Part shown: one piece after another, positions 17,608-26,574 of the stretch | Layout: every line of letters starts with the position of its first letter | How positions within the stretch are numbered: the stretch's first letter is position 1 | Source of the DNA: Terriglobia bacterium | GTDB lineage: Bacteria > Acidobacteriota > Terriglobia > Versatilivoradales > Versatilivoraceae | Assembly: GCA_951813285.1 (NCBI GenBank) | Contig: OX638355.1 | Span: 1,149,136-1,213,135 of the forward strand | DNA length: 64,000 nucleotides | Reading direction: 5' to 3' | Program-made: the position numbers and the translations under genes | Notes under the pieces: generated by a model | Databases searched by the model: none | What the model saw: the letters and a program-made list of their open reading frames with translations, nothing else | Told to the model about the DNA's origin: nothing

Positions 17608-20250
17608 TCACGGGCCCGGCGGGTTGCTTACGACTCGAGGACTCGATCGCCATTGAACCTCGGCGTAGCGTAGCGGTCGGCGGCGCCGGTAAGCCTCCAT
17701 TCTTTCCCTGATTTGTGCTGTAAGCACCGACTGCCGGGCTGCGTCAGCCAGCTTCAGAGCCTTGCCGGCCGTGTCCAAGGCCTCCTCATAACGTCCCGTT
17801 TCGGCGTAAGCCGCCGCCAGCGTGTCCAGGAAGAGTGGTTCCGAGTAAGCGGTGTCACGGCAGAACCGTTCAGCCAGTCGAACCGCTTCAACCCCCGAGC
17901 GAAGCCGGGCGTCGGTCTGGGTAGCCATAAGCCAGGCCAGGCGGTTGGCCACCGAAGGCCAACCCGGGTTTATCCGCAGCCCCTCCCGGTAATGTCGAAT
18001 GGACTCCTGCATCTTTCCGACCTCGGCCAGGGCATTGGCCAGGTTGGCGTGAGCCTGGGCGTCGTCGGCGTTGAGGCTGACGGCCCGTGAGAAATGGGCG
18101 ATGGCTTTTTCGGTCTCGCCCATTCTGAGAAATACGGTCCCCAGGTTGTTGTGGGTTTCGGCCAAATGCGGATCGACCTCAAGGGCTTGCTCCAACAGAA
18201 TTTGCGCTTGTTCAAACTTGCCCTGCTGCAACATAAGGCCGGCAAGCTCGCTATAGGTATCGGCTGTAGCAGTGGTTCTCCATTGAACTTCGCCGTAGCG
18301 GGCCGGGCGACGGTTTCGGTAAACATCCATTCTTTCCCTGATCTGGGCTGCAAGCACCAACTGCCGGGCTGCTTCAGCCAGCTTCAGGGCCTTGCCGGCC
18401 GTGTGCAAGGCCTCCTCATAGCGTCCCATTTCGGCGTAAGCTGCCGCCAGCGTGTCTAGAAACAGCGGTTGGGAGTGACCCGTGTCACCGCAGACCTGTT
18501 CCGCCAGCCGAATGGCTTCAACCCCGGAGCGGAAGCGCGGCTCGGGTTGGGTGGCCAAAAGCCAGGCCAGGCGGTTGGCTACCGAAGGCCAGCCCGGATT
18601 GAGCCGCAACGCCTCTCGATAATGTCGTAGGGACTTTTGAATTTTGCCAACCTCTGCCAGAACGTTGGCCAGGTTGGCCTGCGCTTCAGCGTCATTGGCA
18701 TTGAGGCGGATGGCCTGCGAGAAGTGTGCGATGGCTTCCTCGGTCTTGCCCACTCTGCGTAACACGGCGCCGAGATTGTTGTGAGTTTCGGCTGAATTCG
18801 GGTCGACGAGGAGGGCTTGCTCCAGGAGGGCTTTTGCTTCTTCAAACTTTCGCTGGTGTAACATCAATCCGGCGAGATTGTTGTAGGTGGCTGCAGTTCT
18901 CGGAGCAATCCGTAGTGCTTCCCGGAAGTGATACTCCGCTTGGCTGAGATTGCCCTCGGTGACCAAAACTGCCCCCAGGCTGATGTGGGCGTTGAGGGCC
19001 TCTGGATTGGTCTTCAGCCACTGCTTGGCGAAGGCATCATTGTTGTGGAAGTAACCAGCGCGGTGGACACTCACGGCAGCCAACGTACAGACGATGACCA
19101 GGCTCAGGCCGGTCATCAGCTTGGAAGCGAAGCCACCGTAGGTTCGGGACGAAAGGGTCGAGGCGATTAGAGCCAGCGGAGCCAAGGTGGCCAGAAAAAC
19201 ATAACGCTCCGCGAAATGTGCTTCTTGATCCAGAAGATTGGCAGTCGGTAGCAGTGTAGCCACAAACCACCCAAACCAAAACCAGGTAAGGACTCGCCTC
19301 TCAGGACGCATTCCAACGAGGCACCTACGCCAAAAGATCAGGAGCCCGACAACGGCTGCCAGACGCCACCAGGAAAGCCACACTTCTACAGGTGGTTCAT
19401 AGACCAGTTCGACGAAAGGAACCGCGATCACCTGGAGGGCGTAGACAAAAGAAAGCATGGACTTTCCCAGGTCTCCCAGCTGGTACTCCTGCCCTCCAAA
19501 GAGTAGGTAACGAATGCCGAGATAAGTCGTTAGGATGCAAACTTCAGGCCAGTAACGCCACACCCAACCACGGATGCTTTTTGTGGCAGGAGTCGCGGTC
19601 AGTCCCAGTCCATCCGCCAGCACAAAGAAACCGAGGATAACGACGGCCTGCTCCTTGCTAAACAGAGCCAGGGCAAACGAAGTTGCGGCCAAAGCCCGCC
19701 ACCTGAGACCTGGGCGCAAAAAGCAATAGATAGAGGCCAGTACAAAGACGGCGGGCAACAAGGTCTCGCGCCCGGATGCGATCGGGTAAACACAGGAGGA
19801 GGCTATTGGATGCAGAGCAAATATGGCCGCTGCCCATAGCGCCGGCCACCGCTGTAGTTGAAAGACCGGTAGCCTGAGCAGCGAATAACTCAAAAGGGCT
19901 GCAAATGCCATCAGGAGCACGTTGAACAAATGAAAGGGTCCTGCACGGTCACCGTGTACCGCTCTTTGCAGCAGGAGCGTCGAGCGAACCACTGGGCGAT
20001 AGTAGGGCAGGCTGGGGAAGTGCCTTTCGGAGAAGATTTGTGCCAAATCCCCAACCGACTCAACAGGATCGTTAGAGAGGATGACTTCGTAGTCGTCGTA
20101 AAGAAAATCGTTGCCGATCGAGGGCAGGTAGATGACAACAACAGCCAGGAAAAGGGCGAGTGGAACCAAGACAGCAGGAAACATTCCGGCGGCGTAAGGT
20201 CGTGGAGAGGAGGTCTTACTTGAAGGCGTCGCCTTCCTTTTTCGTTTCAT
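17608..20250 (-). CDS. TMTC-like membrane protein: GT-C-type transmembrane half and TPR half
   Basis: An 880-aa protein. The first ~400 residues contain around ten hydrophobic segments, beginning with MFPAVLVPLALFLAVVVIYL. Just after the first one there is an FLYDDYEVILSND loop, like the acidic first loop of GT-C fold glycosyltransferases and of the transmembrane/TPR (TMTC) family. The second half is TPRs in two copies of a 210-residue block (for example ETHNNLGAVLRRVGKTEEA and ETHNNLGTVFLRMGETEKA). A role in transfer of a sugar to exported proteins is inferred from fold similarity only. It is transcribed against its neighbours and ends convergently with receptor gene 2. Confidence 0.75.
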   Translation of the reverse strand: MKRKRKATPSSKTSSPRPYAAGMFPAVLVPLALFLAVVVIYLPSIGNDFLYDDYEVILSNDPVESVGDLAQIFSERHFPSLPYYRPVVRSTLLLQRAVHGDRAGPFHLFNVLLMAFAALLSYSLLRLPVFQLQRWPALWAAAIFALHPIASSCVYPIASGRETLLPAVFVLASIYCFLRPGLRWRALAATSFALALFSKEQAVVILGFFVLADGLGLTATPATKSIRGWVWRYWPEVCILTTYLGIRYLLFGGQEYQLGDLGKSMLSFVYALQVIAVPFVELVYEPPVEVWLSWWRLAAVVGLLIFWRRCLVGMRPERRVLTWFWFGWFVATLLPTANLLDQEAHFAERYVFLATLAPLALIASTLSSRTYGGFASKLMTGLSLVIVCTLAAVSVHRAGYFHNNDAFAKQWLKTNPEALNAHISLGAVLVTEGNLSQAEYHFREALRIAPRTAATYNNLAGLMLHQRKFEEAKALLEQALLVDPNSAETHNNLGAVLRRVGKTEEAIAHFSQAIRLNANDAEAQANLANVLAEVGKIQKSLRHYREALRLNPGWPSVANRLAWLLATQPEPRFRSGVEAIRLAEQVCGDTGHSQPLFLDTLAAAYAEMGRYEEALHTAGKALKLAEAARQLVLAAQIRERMDVYRNRRPARYGEVQWRTTATADTYSELAGLMLQQGKFEQAQILLEQALEVDPHLAETHNNLGTVFLRMGETEKAIAHFSRAVSLNADDAQAHANLANALAEVGKMQESIRHYREGLRINPGWPSVANRLAWLMATQTDARLRSGVEAVRLAERFCRDTAYSEPLFLDTLAAAYAETGRYEEALDTAGKALKLADAARQSVLTAQIRERMEAYRRRRPLRYAEVQWRSSPRVVSNPPGP
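17640..18900. repeat. In-gene tandem duplication, unit 630 bp
   Basis: Two consecutive copies of a 630-bp unit (about 17640-18270 and 18270-18900), in register with the reading frame. Matching landmarks such as CCATTCTTTCCCTGAT occur at 17697 and 18327. Each copy encodes a TPR array ending in RERM-x-Y-x-RRPxRYxEVQWR. The divergence is modest, so the duplication is relatively recent. Confidence 0.9.
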
Positions 20251-20819
20251 GGGACCGCAGTTCCGAAATGCCGAGCGGGATCACCATCCGTGGCCGTTCT
20301 TCCGGCGCCGCCGTCAGGCCCCGGCGGGCGGTCCTGCCAACCTCCCTCCCGCCAGGGAGGGGTCGGGGTGAGTCTTGATGGCGAGGTCTGCAAGGTCGGC
20401 ATCCCGGTTGGATTGGAAAATCGTCGAGAGGGTCGTGGGGAGAATAGTGAATCTTCAGTGAATGGCTTGAATCCTGGCTTCGGACCCCAGCCTGAGGGCG
20501 GAGGCTTCGACTTGACATCTCTTCGCGGCTTGATCCCTTGGTACCCCGCCTGCTTCGGCTTTCCCGGAACTATTTTCCACCGCTTCCAGAAGTGAGTCAA
20601 GAAAACGGCCCTTCCGGAATCGAGACGCCAGGACAGTCCGGCCACGGCTCTGTTTGGGGATTTTAGTAACGGATGGATTACCGTGGATCTGGTAAGCTTA
20701 GCATTGACATTATGGTCTATTCGAAAGTTGACAGTGGTTCACGGACACTCGCCTCGGTGGGTGGTTGAAGCTCCGGTTCAGGCTCTTGTCCTTCCTCCGG
20801 ATGGAACGCTGATGGAAAC
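20251..20819. other. Intergenic stretch without a recognisable gene
   Basis: Divergent region between the TPR membrane protein and the cytochrome gene. It holds a CCCTCCC-GCCA-GGGAGGG hairpin at 20344-20361 and two TTGACA-like boxes near 20705 and 20729, possibly part of the promoter of the cytochrome gene. No coding signal was found on either strand. Confidence 0.5.
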
Positions 20820-22658
20820 ATGAGGGTAATTCCCTTAGCACTGGTCCTGATGACCCTTCCGGGGTGCTCGGCCGCCCTGAGCCGGGAGGCCCCGGTTCAG
20901 GACCGGGATCGTCCGGTACAGGTCCTGGACTACGGATACGTCTCATCGGACGAATGCCAAAAATGCCATCCGCAGAACCATGCCAGTTGGCATGCCTCCT
21001 ATCACAGGACCATGACCCAGGTGGCGACCCCCGAAGCGCTGGCCATTCCCATCGATCAGGTGGCGTTGAAACTGGAGGGTCAGACCTATGATTTGAGGCG
21101 GGAAGGGGACCGGCTGTGGGCGGAAATGCCCCACCCCTCCCTGGGACGCATCAAGAGGCGTATCGCCCTGACCACGGGGTCGCACCATTTCCAGATGTAC
21201 TGGTTTTCCAGCGGCGCCTCCCGCAAGCTGGAGTTGTTCCCTTTTGTCTACGCCATCCAGGAAGGCCGTTGGATTCCCGAGAAGTCCACCTTCCTCATGC
21301 CGCCTTCACCCCGGATTTCCACTCAACCGGGGCGCTGGAACCAGGCTTGCCTCCAGTGCCACACGACTCTGGGCCGCCCCCGGGTCGCGACTCAGGACAA
21401 CATGGACACCCAGGTGGCGGAGTTCGGCATTGCGTGCGAAGCCTGCCACGGTCCGGGAGCCCGGCACGTCCAGGTCATGAGGCGGCCGGGCAGCCTGGAA
21501 GCCTATCGCAGCGGGAAACTGAAGCTGAATATCGTCAATCCCGCCAAGCTGTCCCACCACCGCTCCTCCCAGGTCTGCGGACAATGCCACAGCGTCTTTA
21601 CCTTTGGTGATCGGCAGGAGCTGGTCCACTGGTTGAACCACGGCTTCTCCTACCGGCCGGGACAGGATCTGAACGACAGCCGCTTCCTGATCCGATACCA
21701 TCAAAGTCGGGGCGCTCCCCAGATGGAAGCCTATCTGAAGGCTCAGCCGCGGTTCCTGGAGTCCGTTTTCTGGTCGGATGGAATGGTTCGGACAGCGGGG
21801 CGGGAGTACAGTGGGCTTCTGGAGTCGGGGTGTTACCAAGTGGGTCAGATGTCCTGCCTTTCCTGCCACCGCCTCCACAAGGCGCCGGAGGACCCTCGTT
21901 CCTTGAAGTCCTGGGCCAACGATCAGTTGCAGCCGCGGATGGACACCAATCAGGCCTGTCTGCAGTGCCACCCCGCCTTCGAGTCCGGGCTGGAGCAACA
22001 CACCCACCACCCACCGGGTTCTCCGGGAAGTGAATGTTACAACTGCCACATGTCTCCCACCTCCTATGCCTTGCTGAAGGCCATTCGCAGCCATCAGATC
22101 AGTAGCCCCACGGTGGCTGCCAGCCTGGAAACGGGCCGGCCCAACGCCTGCAACCAGTGCCACCTGGACAAAACCCTGGGCTGGGCGGCTGAGAACCTGC
22201 AGAAGTGGTATGGGGTGCCCAAGCCCAAGCTGTCCAAGGAAGAAGAGACCGTCGCGGCATCGGTGCTCTGGACCTTGAAGGGGGATGCCGGCCAGCGGGC
22301 CCTCATGGCCTGGAGTCTGGGGTGGGAACCGGCCAGGGCCGCCTCCGGTTCGGGCTGGATGGCACCCTATCTGGCCCAGTTGCTGGAGGATCCCTACGAT
22401 GCCGTGAGGTTTATCGCCTACCGCTCGCTCCGGCAACTGCCCGGTTTCGGCGATTTCCAATACGACTACGTGGACTCTCCGCAGCAGCGCTCGCAGGCCC
22501 GTCTCAAGGCCTTGGAAATCTGGCGCCGAGCCGGCCGGCAACACCGGCCCGCAAGTGGGTCTGCCGTCCTGTTCGATGCCCGTGGCAACCTCCGTCAGGA
22601 GGCCTTCGATCGCCTGCTGGGTCAGCGGAACGACTACCCCCTGGGCCTGGCCGAGTAA
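20820..22658 (+). CDS. Multiheme c-type cytochrome lipoprotein (eight CxxCH motifs)
   Basis: A 612-aa protein with a lipoprotein signal (LVLMTLPGCSA, lipobox Cys16). Eight CxxCH heme-attachment motifs are at ~46-50, 177-181, 206-210, 253-257, 346-350, 380-384, 406-410 and 444-448 (CQKCH, CLQCH, CEACH, CGQCH, CLSCH, CLQCH, CYNCH, CNQCH). Residues ~450-612 are helical and heme-free, possibly HEAT/TPR-like. It should be anchored at a membrane on the periplasmic or outer face and carry electrons. It precedes the TPR/CRTAC1 pair at 22731-25351 by 72 bp in the same direction, so the three probably form one unit. The substrate is unknown; it is not a recognisable nitrite or hydroxylamine enzyme. Confidence 0.9.
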   Translation: MRVIPLALVLMTLPGCSAALSREAPVQDRDRPVQVLDYGYVSSDECQKCHPQNHASWHASYHRTMTQVATPEALAIPIDQVALKLEGQTYDLRREGDRLWAEMPHPSLGRIKRRIALTTGSHHFQMYWFSSGASRKLELFPFVYAIQEGRWIPEKSTFLMPPSPRISTQPGRWNQACLQCHTTLGRPRVATQDNMDTQVAEFGIACEACHGPGARHVQVMRRPGSLEAYRSGKLKLNIVNPAKLSHHRSSQVCGQCHSVFTFGDRQELVHWLNHGFSYRPGQDLNDSRFLIRYHQSRGAPQMEAYLKAQPRFLESVFWSDGMVRTAGREYSGLLESGCYQVGQMSCLSCHRLHKAPEDPRSLKSWANDQLQPRMDTNQACLQCHPAFESGLEQHTHHPPGSPGSECYNCHMSPTSYALLKAIRSHQISSPTVAASLETGRPNACNQCHLDKTLGWAAENLQKWYGVPKPKLSKEEETVAASVLWTLKGDAGQRALMAWSLGWEPARAASGSGWMAPYLAQLLEDPYDAVRFIAYRSLRQLPGFGDFQYDYVDSPQQRSQARLKALEIWRRAGRQHRPASGSAVLFDARGNLRQEAFDRLLGQRNDYPLGLAE

Positions 22659-22730
22659 GAGGGTCCGGCCCGCTTCCCAGCCATTGAGCCCGCCGCAAAA
22701 TGGGTCGAAAGGCCGGAATTGCGAAGCTTC

Positions 22731-23654
22731 ATGACCAATCCCAAACGGGTCCTGGCTTTCTTGCATGTCCTGGCCATGGTTGTCTTGTGGGTTGGCCCTC
22801 CGCTTCTCTCCCAGTCGGAGGACTATCGCAAGGCACTGGCAAGCTATCGGGAGAAGCGTTTCCTGCAGGCCCTGGTCTGGATTCAGAAAGCAGTCGCCGC
22901 GGAAGACGACAAGGCGGCCTACTATCTGCTTCAAGCCGAAGTCCTCAACGCCCTGCAGCAGTTCAGCGATGCAGAGGGCTCATTGCGCCATGCGGTTGCA
23001 TTGCAGCCCGATCTGGCCGAGGCTCATTTCCAACTGGGCGTTCTTTTTCTGAGAGATGACAAGCACCGCCAGGCCGCTACGGCGCTGGAGCGAGTCGTGG
23101 CCATCGAGCCCGCCAATCTGAGAGCCCGTCTCTTGCTGGGCAATGTCTACTGCCTTCAGCTGAATCTCGACAGCCTGGCCTTGCAGCAGTTTACGGCGGT
23201 GGCAAAGGCCGACCCCCGCTATCCCGCGGTCCACTTCGGCCTGGGGAGGCTTCTTTTCAGACAGGGCCAGGACCGCGAGGCCGTCGAGCATTTCAGATCC
23301 GAGTTGCAGTTGCATCCAGACCATGCGGAGGCCCGTTTTCATCTGGCCAAGGCCCTGCTGAGAATGGGCCGGGCCGGGGAGGTCCTCGGCCATTTGCAGA
23401 AACTCCAGGGCAGGAAAGTGGACCAGTCGGAACTCCATTTTGTCCTGGCCAAGACCTACCGGCGCCTGAAACAACCGGCCAAGTCTATTGAAGTGCTGCT
23501 GCAAGGGATCGACCTCAACCCCGAGTTCCCGGACGCTCACTACCTGTTGGCCCGACTCTATCTGGAAACGGGTCGTGTCGAGCAGGCTCGGGAGCGGATG
23601 GATCGGTTCGAAAAAATACGCGACCGGGAGGGACGGGGCCGGCTGAGACCGTGA
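22731..23654 (+). CDS. Exported TPR protein (partner of the CRTAC1-like gene at 23651)
   Basis: About 307 aa, with a signal peptide (VLAFLHVLAMVVLWVGPPLLSQ) and TPR units over almost the whole length. It is collinear with the TPR part of the 10450-11595 protein (SEDYRKALASYREKRFLQAL against SEAYQKALENYRGERYLEAL) but ends without the EF-hands. The ATG at 22731 is preferred to an in-frame TTG at 22719. The stop codon overlaps the next start by 4 bp (GTGA), indicating translational coupling to the CRTAC1-like gene. Confidence 0.87.
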   Translation: MTNPKRVLAFLHVLAMVVLWVGPPLLSQSEDYRKALASYREKRFLQALVWIQKAVAAEDDKAAYYLLQAEVLNALQQFSDAEGSLRHAVALQPDLAEAHFQLGVLFLRDDKHRQAATALERVVAIEPANLRARLLLGNVYCLQLNLDSLALQQFTAVAKADPRYPAVHFGLGRLLFRQGQDREAVEHFRSELQLHPDHAEARFHLAKALLRMGRAGEVLGHLQKLQGRKVDQSELHFVLAKTYRRLKQPAKSIEVLLQGIDLNPEFPDAHYLLARLYLETGRVEQARERMDRFEKIRDREGRGRLRP

Positions 23655-25351
23655 GCATGTCTTGCAAAGCCATATCGGTTTGGGTTGGGTTGTTTCTGGT
23701 GCTTGCGGCCGGCGGACTCCTTCGGGCCGAGCCGGTGCCCCGATTCACCAATGTCACCCGTTCCAGCGGCATCGATTTCCTCCATATCAACGGCCCCGAG
23801 AAGTCCAAGCCCTACCTGTTCGAGGCCAAGGGAGGCGGGGCCGGCTTCTTCGACTACGACAACGACGGCTGGCTGGACCTGTTCATGGTTCAGGGGTCCA
23901 CCCTGGAACGATTCCGCAAGGGCGACAACCCGCACGGAGCGCTCTATCGGAATCAGCGGGATGGAACCTTCAAGGAGGTGACCCGGGAGGCGGGTTTGAC
24001 CCGGTCGGCCTGGGGGATGGGAGTCACCCTGGGGGACTACGACAACGATGGCTTTGTGGACGTCTATTTAAACAATTTGCAGACCAACGTCCTGTACAGG
24101 AACCGGGGAGACCGGACCTTCGAGGACGTCACCGCCCGGGCGGGCGTGGGAGACCTTGGGTTGAGCTCCTCTTCGGCCTTTGGCGACTACGACCGGGACG
24201 GAGACCTGGATCTCTATGTCTGCAACTATGTCCGCTACGACTTCGATAGTCTGCCCCCGCCCGGCTCCAAGCCCATTTGCAACTACCGCGGGACTCCGGC
24301 CTTCTGCGGTCCGTTGGGGCTTGAGGGGGCGGCCAATCGGTTCTACCGCAACAACGGGGACGGAACCTTCTCGGACGTCACCGAGGCAGCGGGGTTGAAC
24401 CTGAACAACCGCTATTACTCTCTGGGGGTGGTTTGGGCCGATCTGGACGGCGACGGGGACCAGGATCTCTACGTGGCCAACGACAGCACGCCCAATCAGC
24501 TCTATGTCAACCAGGGAGACGGAACCTTCAAGGAGATGGGTTTTCTGAGCGGCCTGGCGACCGACGCCGACGGGCGTTTCCAGGCAGGCATGGGGGTGGA
24601 TGCAGCCGATTATGACAACGACGGGCGCCTCGATCTGTTCGTGACCAACTTCGCCGACGATTACAGCACGCTCTACCACAATCGCGGGCAACTCTTGTTT
24701 GAGGACGTGAGCCAGCAGGCCCGGTTGAGCCAGCCGGAATGGATGCTGGTCGGCTGGGGGGCCGGATTCTTCGACCTGAACCATGACGGTTGGAAGGACA
24801 TCTTCCACTCCAACGGACACGTCTATGCACTGGTGCTGACGGCCGGCTGGTCCGACCGCTACTACCAGCCTTCTTCCTTCTACCTGAACCGAAAAGACGG
24901 AACGTTCAGGGATGTGAGGAAGTTGTCTGGACCGGATCTGCAGAAAGAGCTGGTGGGTCGGGGCATGGCATTCGGCGACATGGACAACGACGGCGACATC
25001 GACTTCATTATCGGCAACCTCAACGGGACTCCCCAGCTCTTCAGGCATGAAGGCGCCGGTCCCAACCATTGGGTCATGTTCCGCGCCAGTGGAACCCGGA
25101 GCAATCGTGACGGCATCGGCGCCCAAATCACGGTGGTCACCGGACAGCTCCGCCAGGTCTGGGAAATCAAACGAACCGTCGGAATTTTCTCGGCCAGCGA
25201 CCCCAGGGCTCATTTCGGTCTGGGGGCTGCCGAGCGAATCGACCGAGTGCTGGTGAAGTGGCCCAGCGGGGTGGTGCAGGAATATCGTGACCTGCCCGCC
25301 GACACCCACTACCGGCTTGACGAAGAAAAGGGTCTGGAGAAGGAATTCTGA
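23651..25351 (+). CDS. CRTAC1-like FG-GAP/VCBS and ASPIC/UnbV exported protein 2
   Basis: A 566-aa close paralogue of the 11781-13475 protein. Signal peptide ISVWVGLFLVLAAGGLLRAE, VCBS calcium-loop motifs (DYDNDGWLD, DYDNDGFVD, DYDRDGDLD, DLDGDGDQD, DYDNDGRLD, DMDNDGDID), and a C-terminal ASPIC/UnbV domain (NRDGIGAQITVVTGQLRQ, DPRAHFGLG). The start is GTG at 23651 overlapping the TPR stop, with an ATG two codons further in (23657). Probable last gene of a cytochrome-TPR-CRTAC1 unit. The biochemical role of the family is unknown. Confidence 0.9.
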   Translation: MSMSCKAISVWVGLFLVLAAGGLLRAEPVPRFTNVTRSSGIDFLHINGPEKSKPYLFEAKGGGAGFFDYDNDGWLDLFMVQGSTLERFRKGDNPHGALYRNQRDGTFKEVTREAGLTRSAWGMGVTLGDYDNDGFVDVYLNNLQTNVLYRNRGDRTFEDVTARAGVGDLGLSSSSAFGDYDRDGDLDLYVCNYVRYDFDSLPPPGSKPICNYRGTPAFCGPLGLEGAANRFYRNNGDGTFSDVTEAAGLNLNNRYYSLGVVWADLDGDGDQDLYVANDSTPNQLYVNQGDGTFKEMGFLSGLATDADGRFQAGMGVDAADYDNDGRLDLFVTNFADDYSTLYHNRGQLLFEDVSQQARLSQPEWMLVGWGAGFFDLNHDGWKDIFHSNGHVYALVLTAGWSDRYYQPSSFYLNRKDGTFRDVRKLSGPDLQKELVGRGMAFGDMDNDGDIDFIIGNLNGTPQLFRHEGAGPNHWVMFRASGTRSNRDGIGAQITVVTGQLRQVWEIKRTVGIFSASDPRAHFGLGAAERIDRVLVKWPSGVVQEYRDLPADTHYRLDEEKGLEKEF

Positions 25352-25439
25352 AGGTTGCTGACGGGTTACTCACCCGGCGGTACGTGTTTAGCGTTGTTGG
25401 ATAGGGGTGTGCATGGCGGTTTCGGACGGGCCCTGCATT

Positions 25440-25600
25440 TCGGACGGGTGCACCTAATTCGCCGCCTTCGCGTCTGCGGCAGCGCGGGGTTCACACGCCC
25501 CCGGGCTCCCGCCCGGGGGTTCGAACCGAGCCGCGAAGCGGCGGCACCAGGTAGCCGTGGGCGTGAGCCCATGGGAAACGGATTCCGCTACTCCCAAGCC
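25440..25600. repeat. Dispersed hairpin-rich intergenic repeat, copy R2
   Basis: Modules: CGCCGCCTTCGCGTCTGCGGC, a CCCCCGGGC-TCCC-GCCCGGGGG hairpin, GAGCCGCGAAGCGGCGGCA, then the imperfect palindrome CCGTGGGCGTGAGCCCATGG. Fullest copy of the R family. It lies between converging genes and its hairpin could terminate transcription. Confidence 0.7.
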
Positions 25601-25641
25601 GCGAAGGCGGCGACAGTAATCCTCCCAGTGAGGAACGGGAT

Positions 25642-26400
25642 TTAAAGAGCTCCCAATTTGCGGTAGATGTTCTTCCTGTAGGCTTCGTGGCGGCGCAGCG
25701 CTTCCCGGTTGACCTCCGTGCTGCGCCCGCGGTAGTCGAGCACAAACCCCCGGCGGTGGGAGTCGGTATTGTTGGGTCCGCTGCGGTGAATGGTGAGAAA
25801 GTGATGGATGGAGGCGTCTCCGGGTTGGAGCAGGGCCGGGACTTCCGGATAGAGCTCGGGGTCGGGAGGTTCGGAGAGGGCTTTGGTAAACAAGGGCAGC
25901 CCCGTTTGGGCGTGGGGGATTTCTCCCAGCCGGTGGCTGCCTCGGACGAAATGGACGGCGCCGTTTTCCAGGGTGGTCTCATCCAGGGCGATCCAGATCA
26001 CCAGGCCGTAGGGGGGGCGGTAATTGAAGTAGGCGTTCTCCTGGTGGTAGAGGGCCGGAGAGCCTACTCGGGCGGGTTTGTAAAAGACTTCAGTGGTAAT
26101 GGGTTCCACCGGCTCTCCCAGACAGGCGCTGAGCAAATCCAGGGTGGCCGGCCGCCGGAGCGCATGCTGAAAGTATTTATCGTAGAGTTCCATTCTGGAG
26201 AACTGCTTTAGCGGCCCGCTCCAGCCGGATTCATAGACCACGTGAGTCTTGGGGACAGAGGGCAGGACCTCGGCAATGTAGCGGTCGATCTCCTGCTCCA
26301 GCTGCTTCAATTCCTCGGCGTTCAGGAATCCCTTCGCCACCACGAAGCCGTCTTCCTGAAACCGGGCGGCCAGTTGAGGGGTGTTCAGTGTCGAAGGCAT
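25642..26400 (-). CDS. Phytanoyl-CoA dioxygenase (PhyH) family protein
   Basis: A 252-aa Fe(II)/2-oxoglutarate-dependent oxygenase-like protein of typical family length. The metal-binding facial triad is visible as HxE (H119 and E121 in YHQENAYFN) and the distal H205 in LTIHRSGPN. R217 in SHRRGF is the likely 2-oxoglutarate ligand. The N-terminal DGFVVAKGFLNAEEL is typical. The substrate cannot be deduced; bacterial members hydroxylate small molecules. No signal peptide is seen, so it is probably cytoplasmic. It lies downstream of the glycosidase-like lipoprotein gene in the same direction, 174 bp apart. Confidence 0.9.
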   Translation of the reverse strand: MPSTLNTPQLAARFQEDGFVVAKGFLNAEELKQLEQEIDRYIAEVLPSVPKTHVVYESGWSGPLKQFSRMELYDKYFQHALRRPATLDLLSACLGEPVEPITTEVFYKPARVGSPALYHQENAYFNYRPPYGLVIWIALDETTLENGAVHFVRGSHRLGEIPHAQTGLPLFTKALSEPPDPELYPEVPALLQPGDASIHHFLTIHRSGPNNTDSHRRGFVLDYRGRSTEVNREALRRHEAYRKNIYRKLGAL

Positions 26401-26574
26401 TTCGTGCTCTCCGGTTTGAAGTTCCGAGGGCTTGGGATCCGATGCAGGCCGCGCATGCGACGTCAGGAGATCACTTCGCCCGTGTCGGAGTGCTGCGCCA
26501 TTCCAATGGGTTGCAAGGGACCGTCGAGCCTATAGCACCCGTGAGAGTTCCTGTCTGCCGCTCTCGCCGGCCTT

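Noticed and set aside
20344-20361. CCCTCCC-GCCA-GGGAGGG hairpin as a terminator
   Set aside because: No T-run follows and it lies upstream of both divergent genes.
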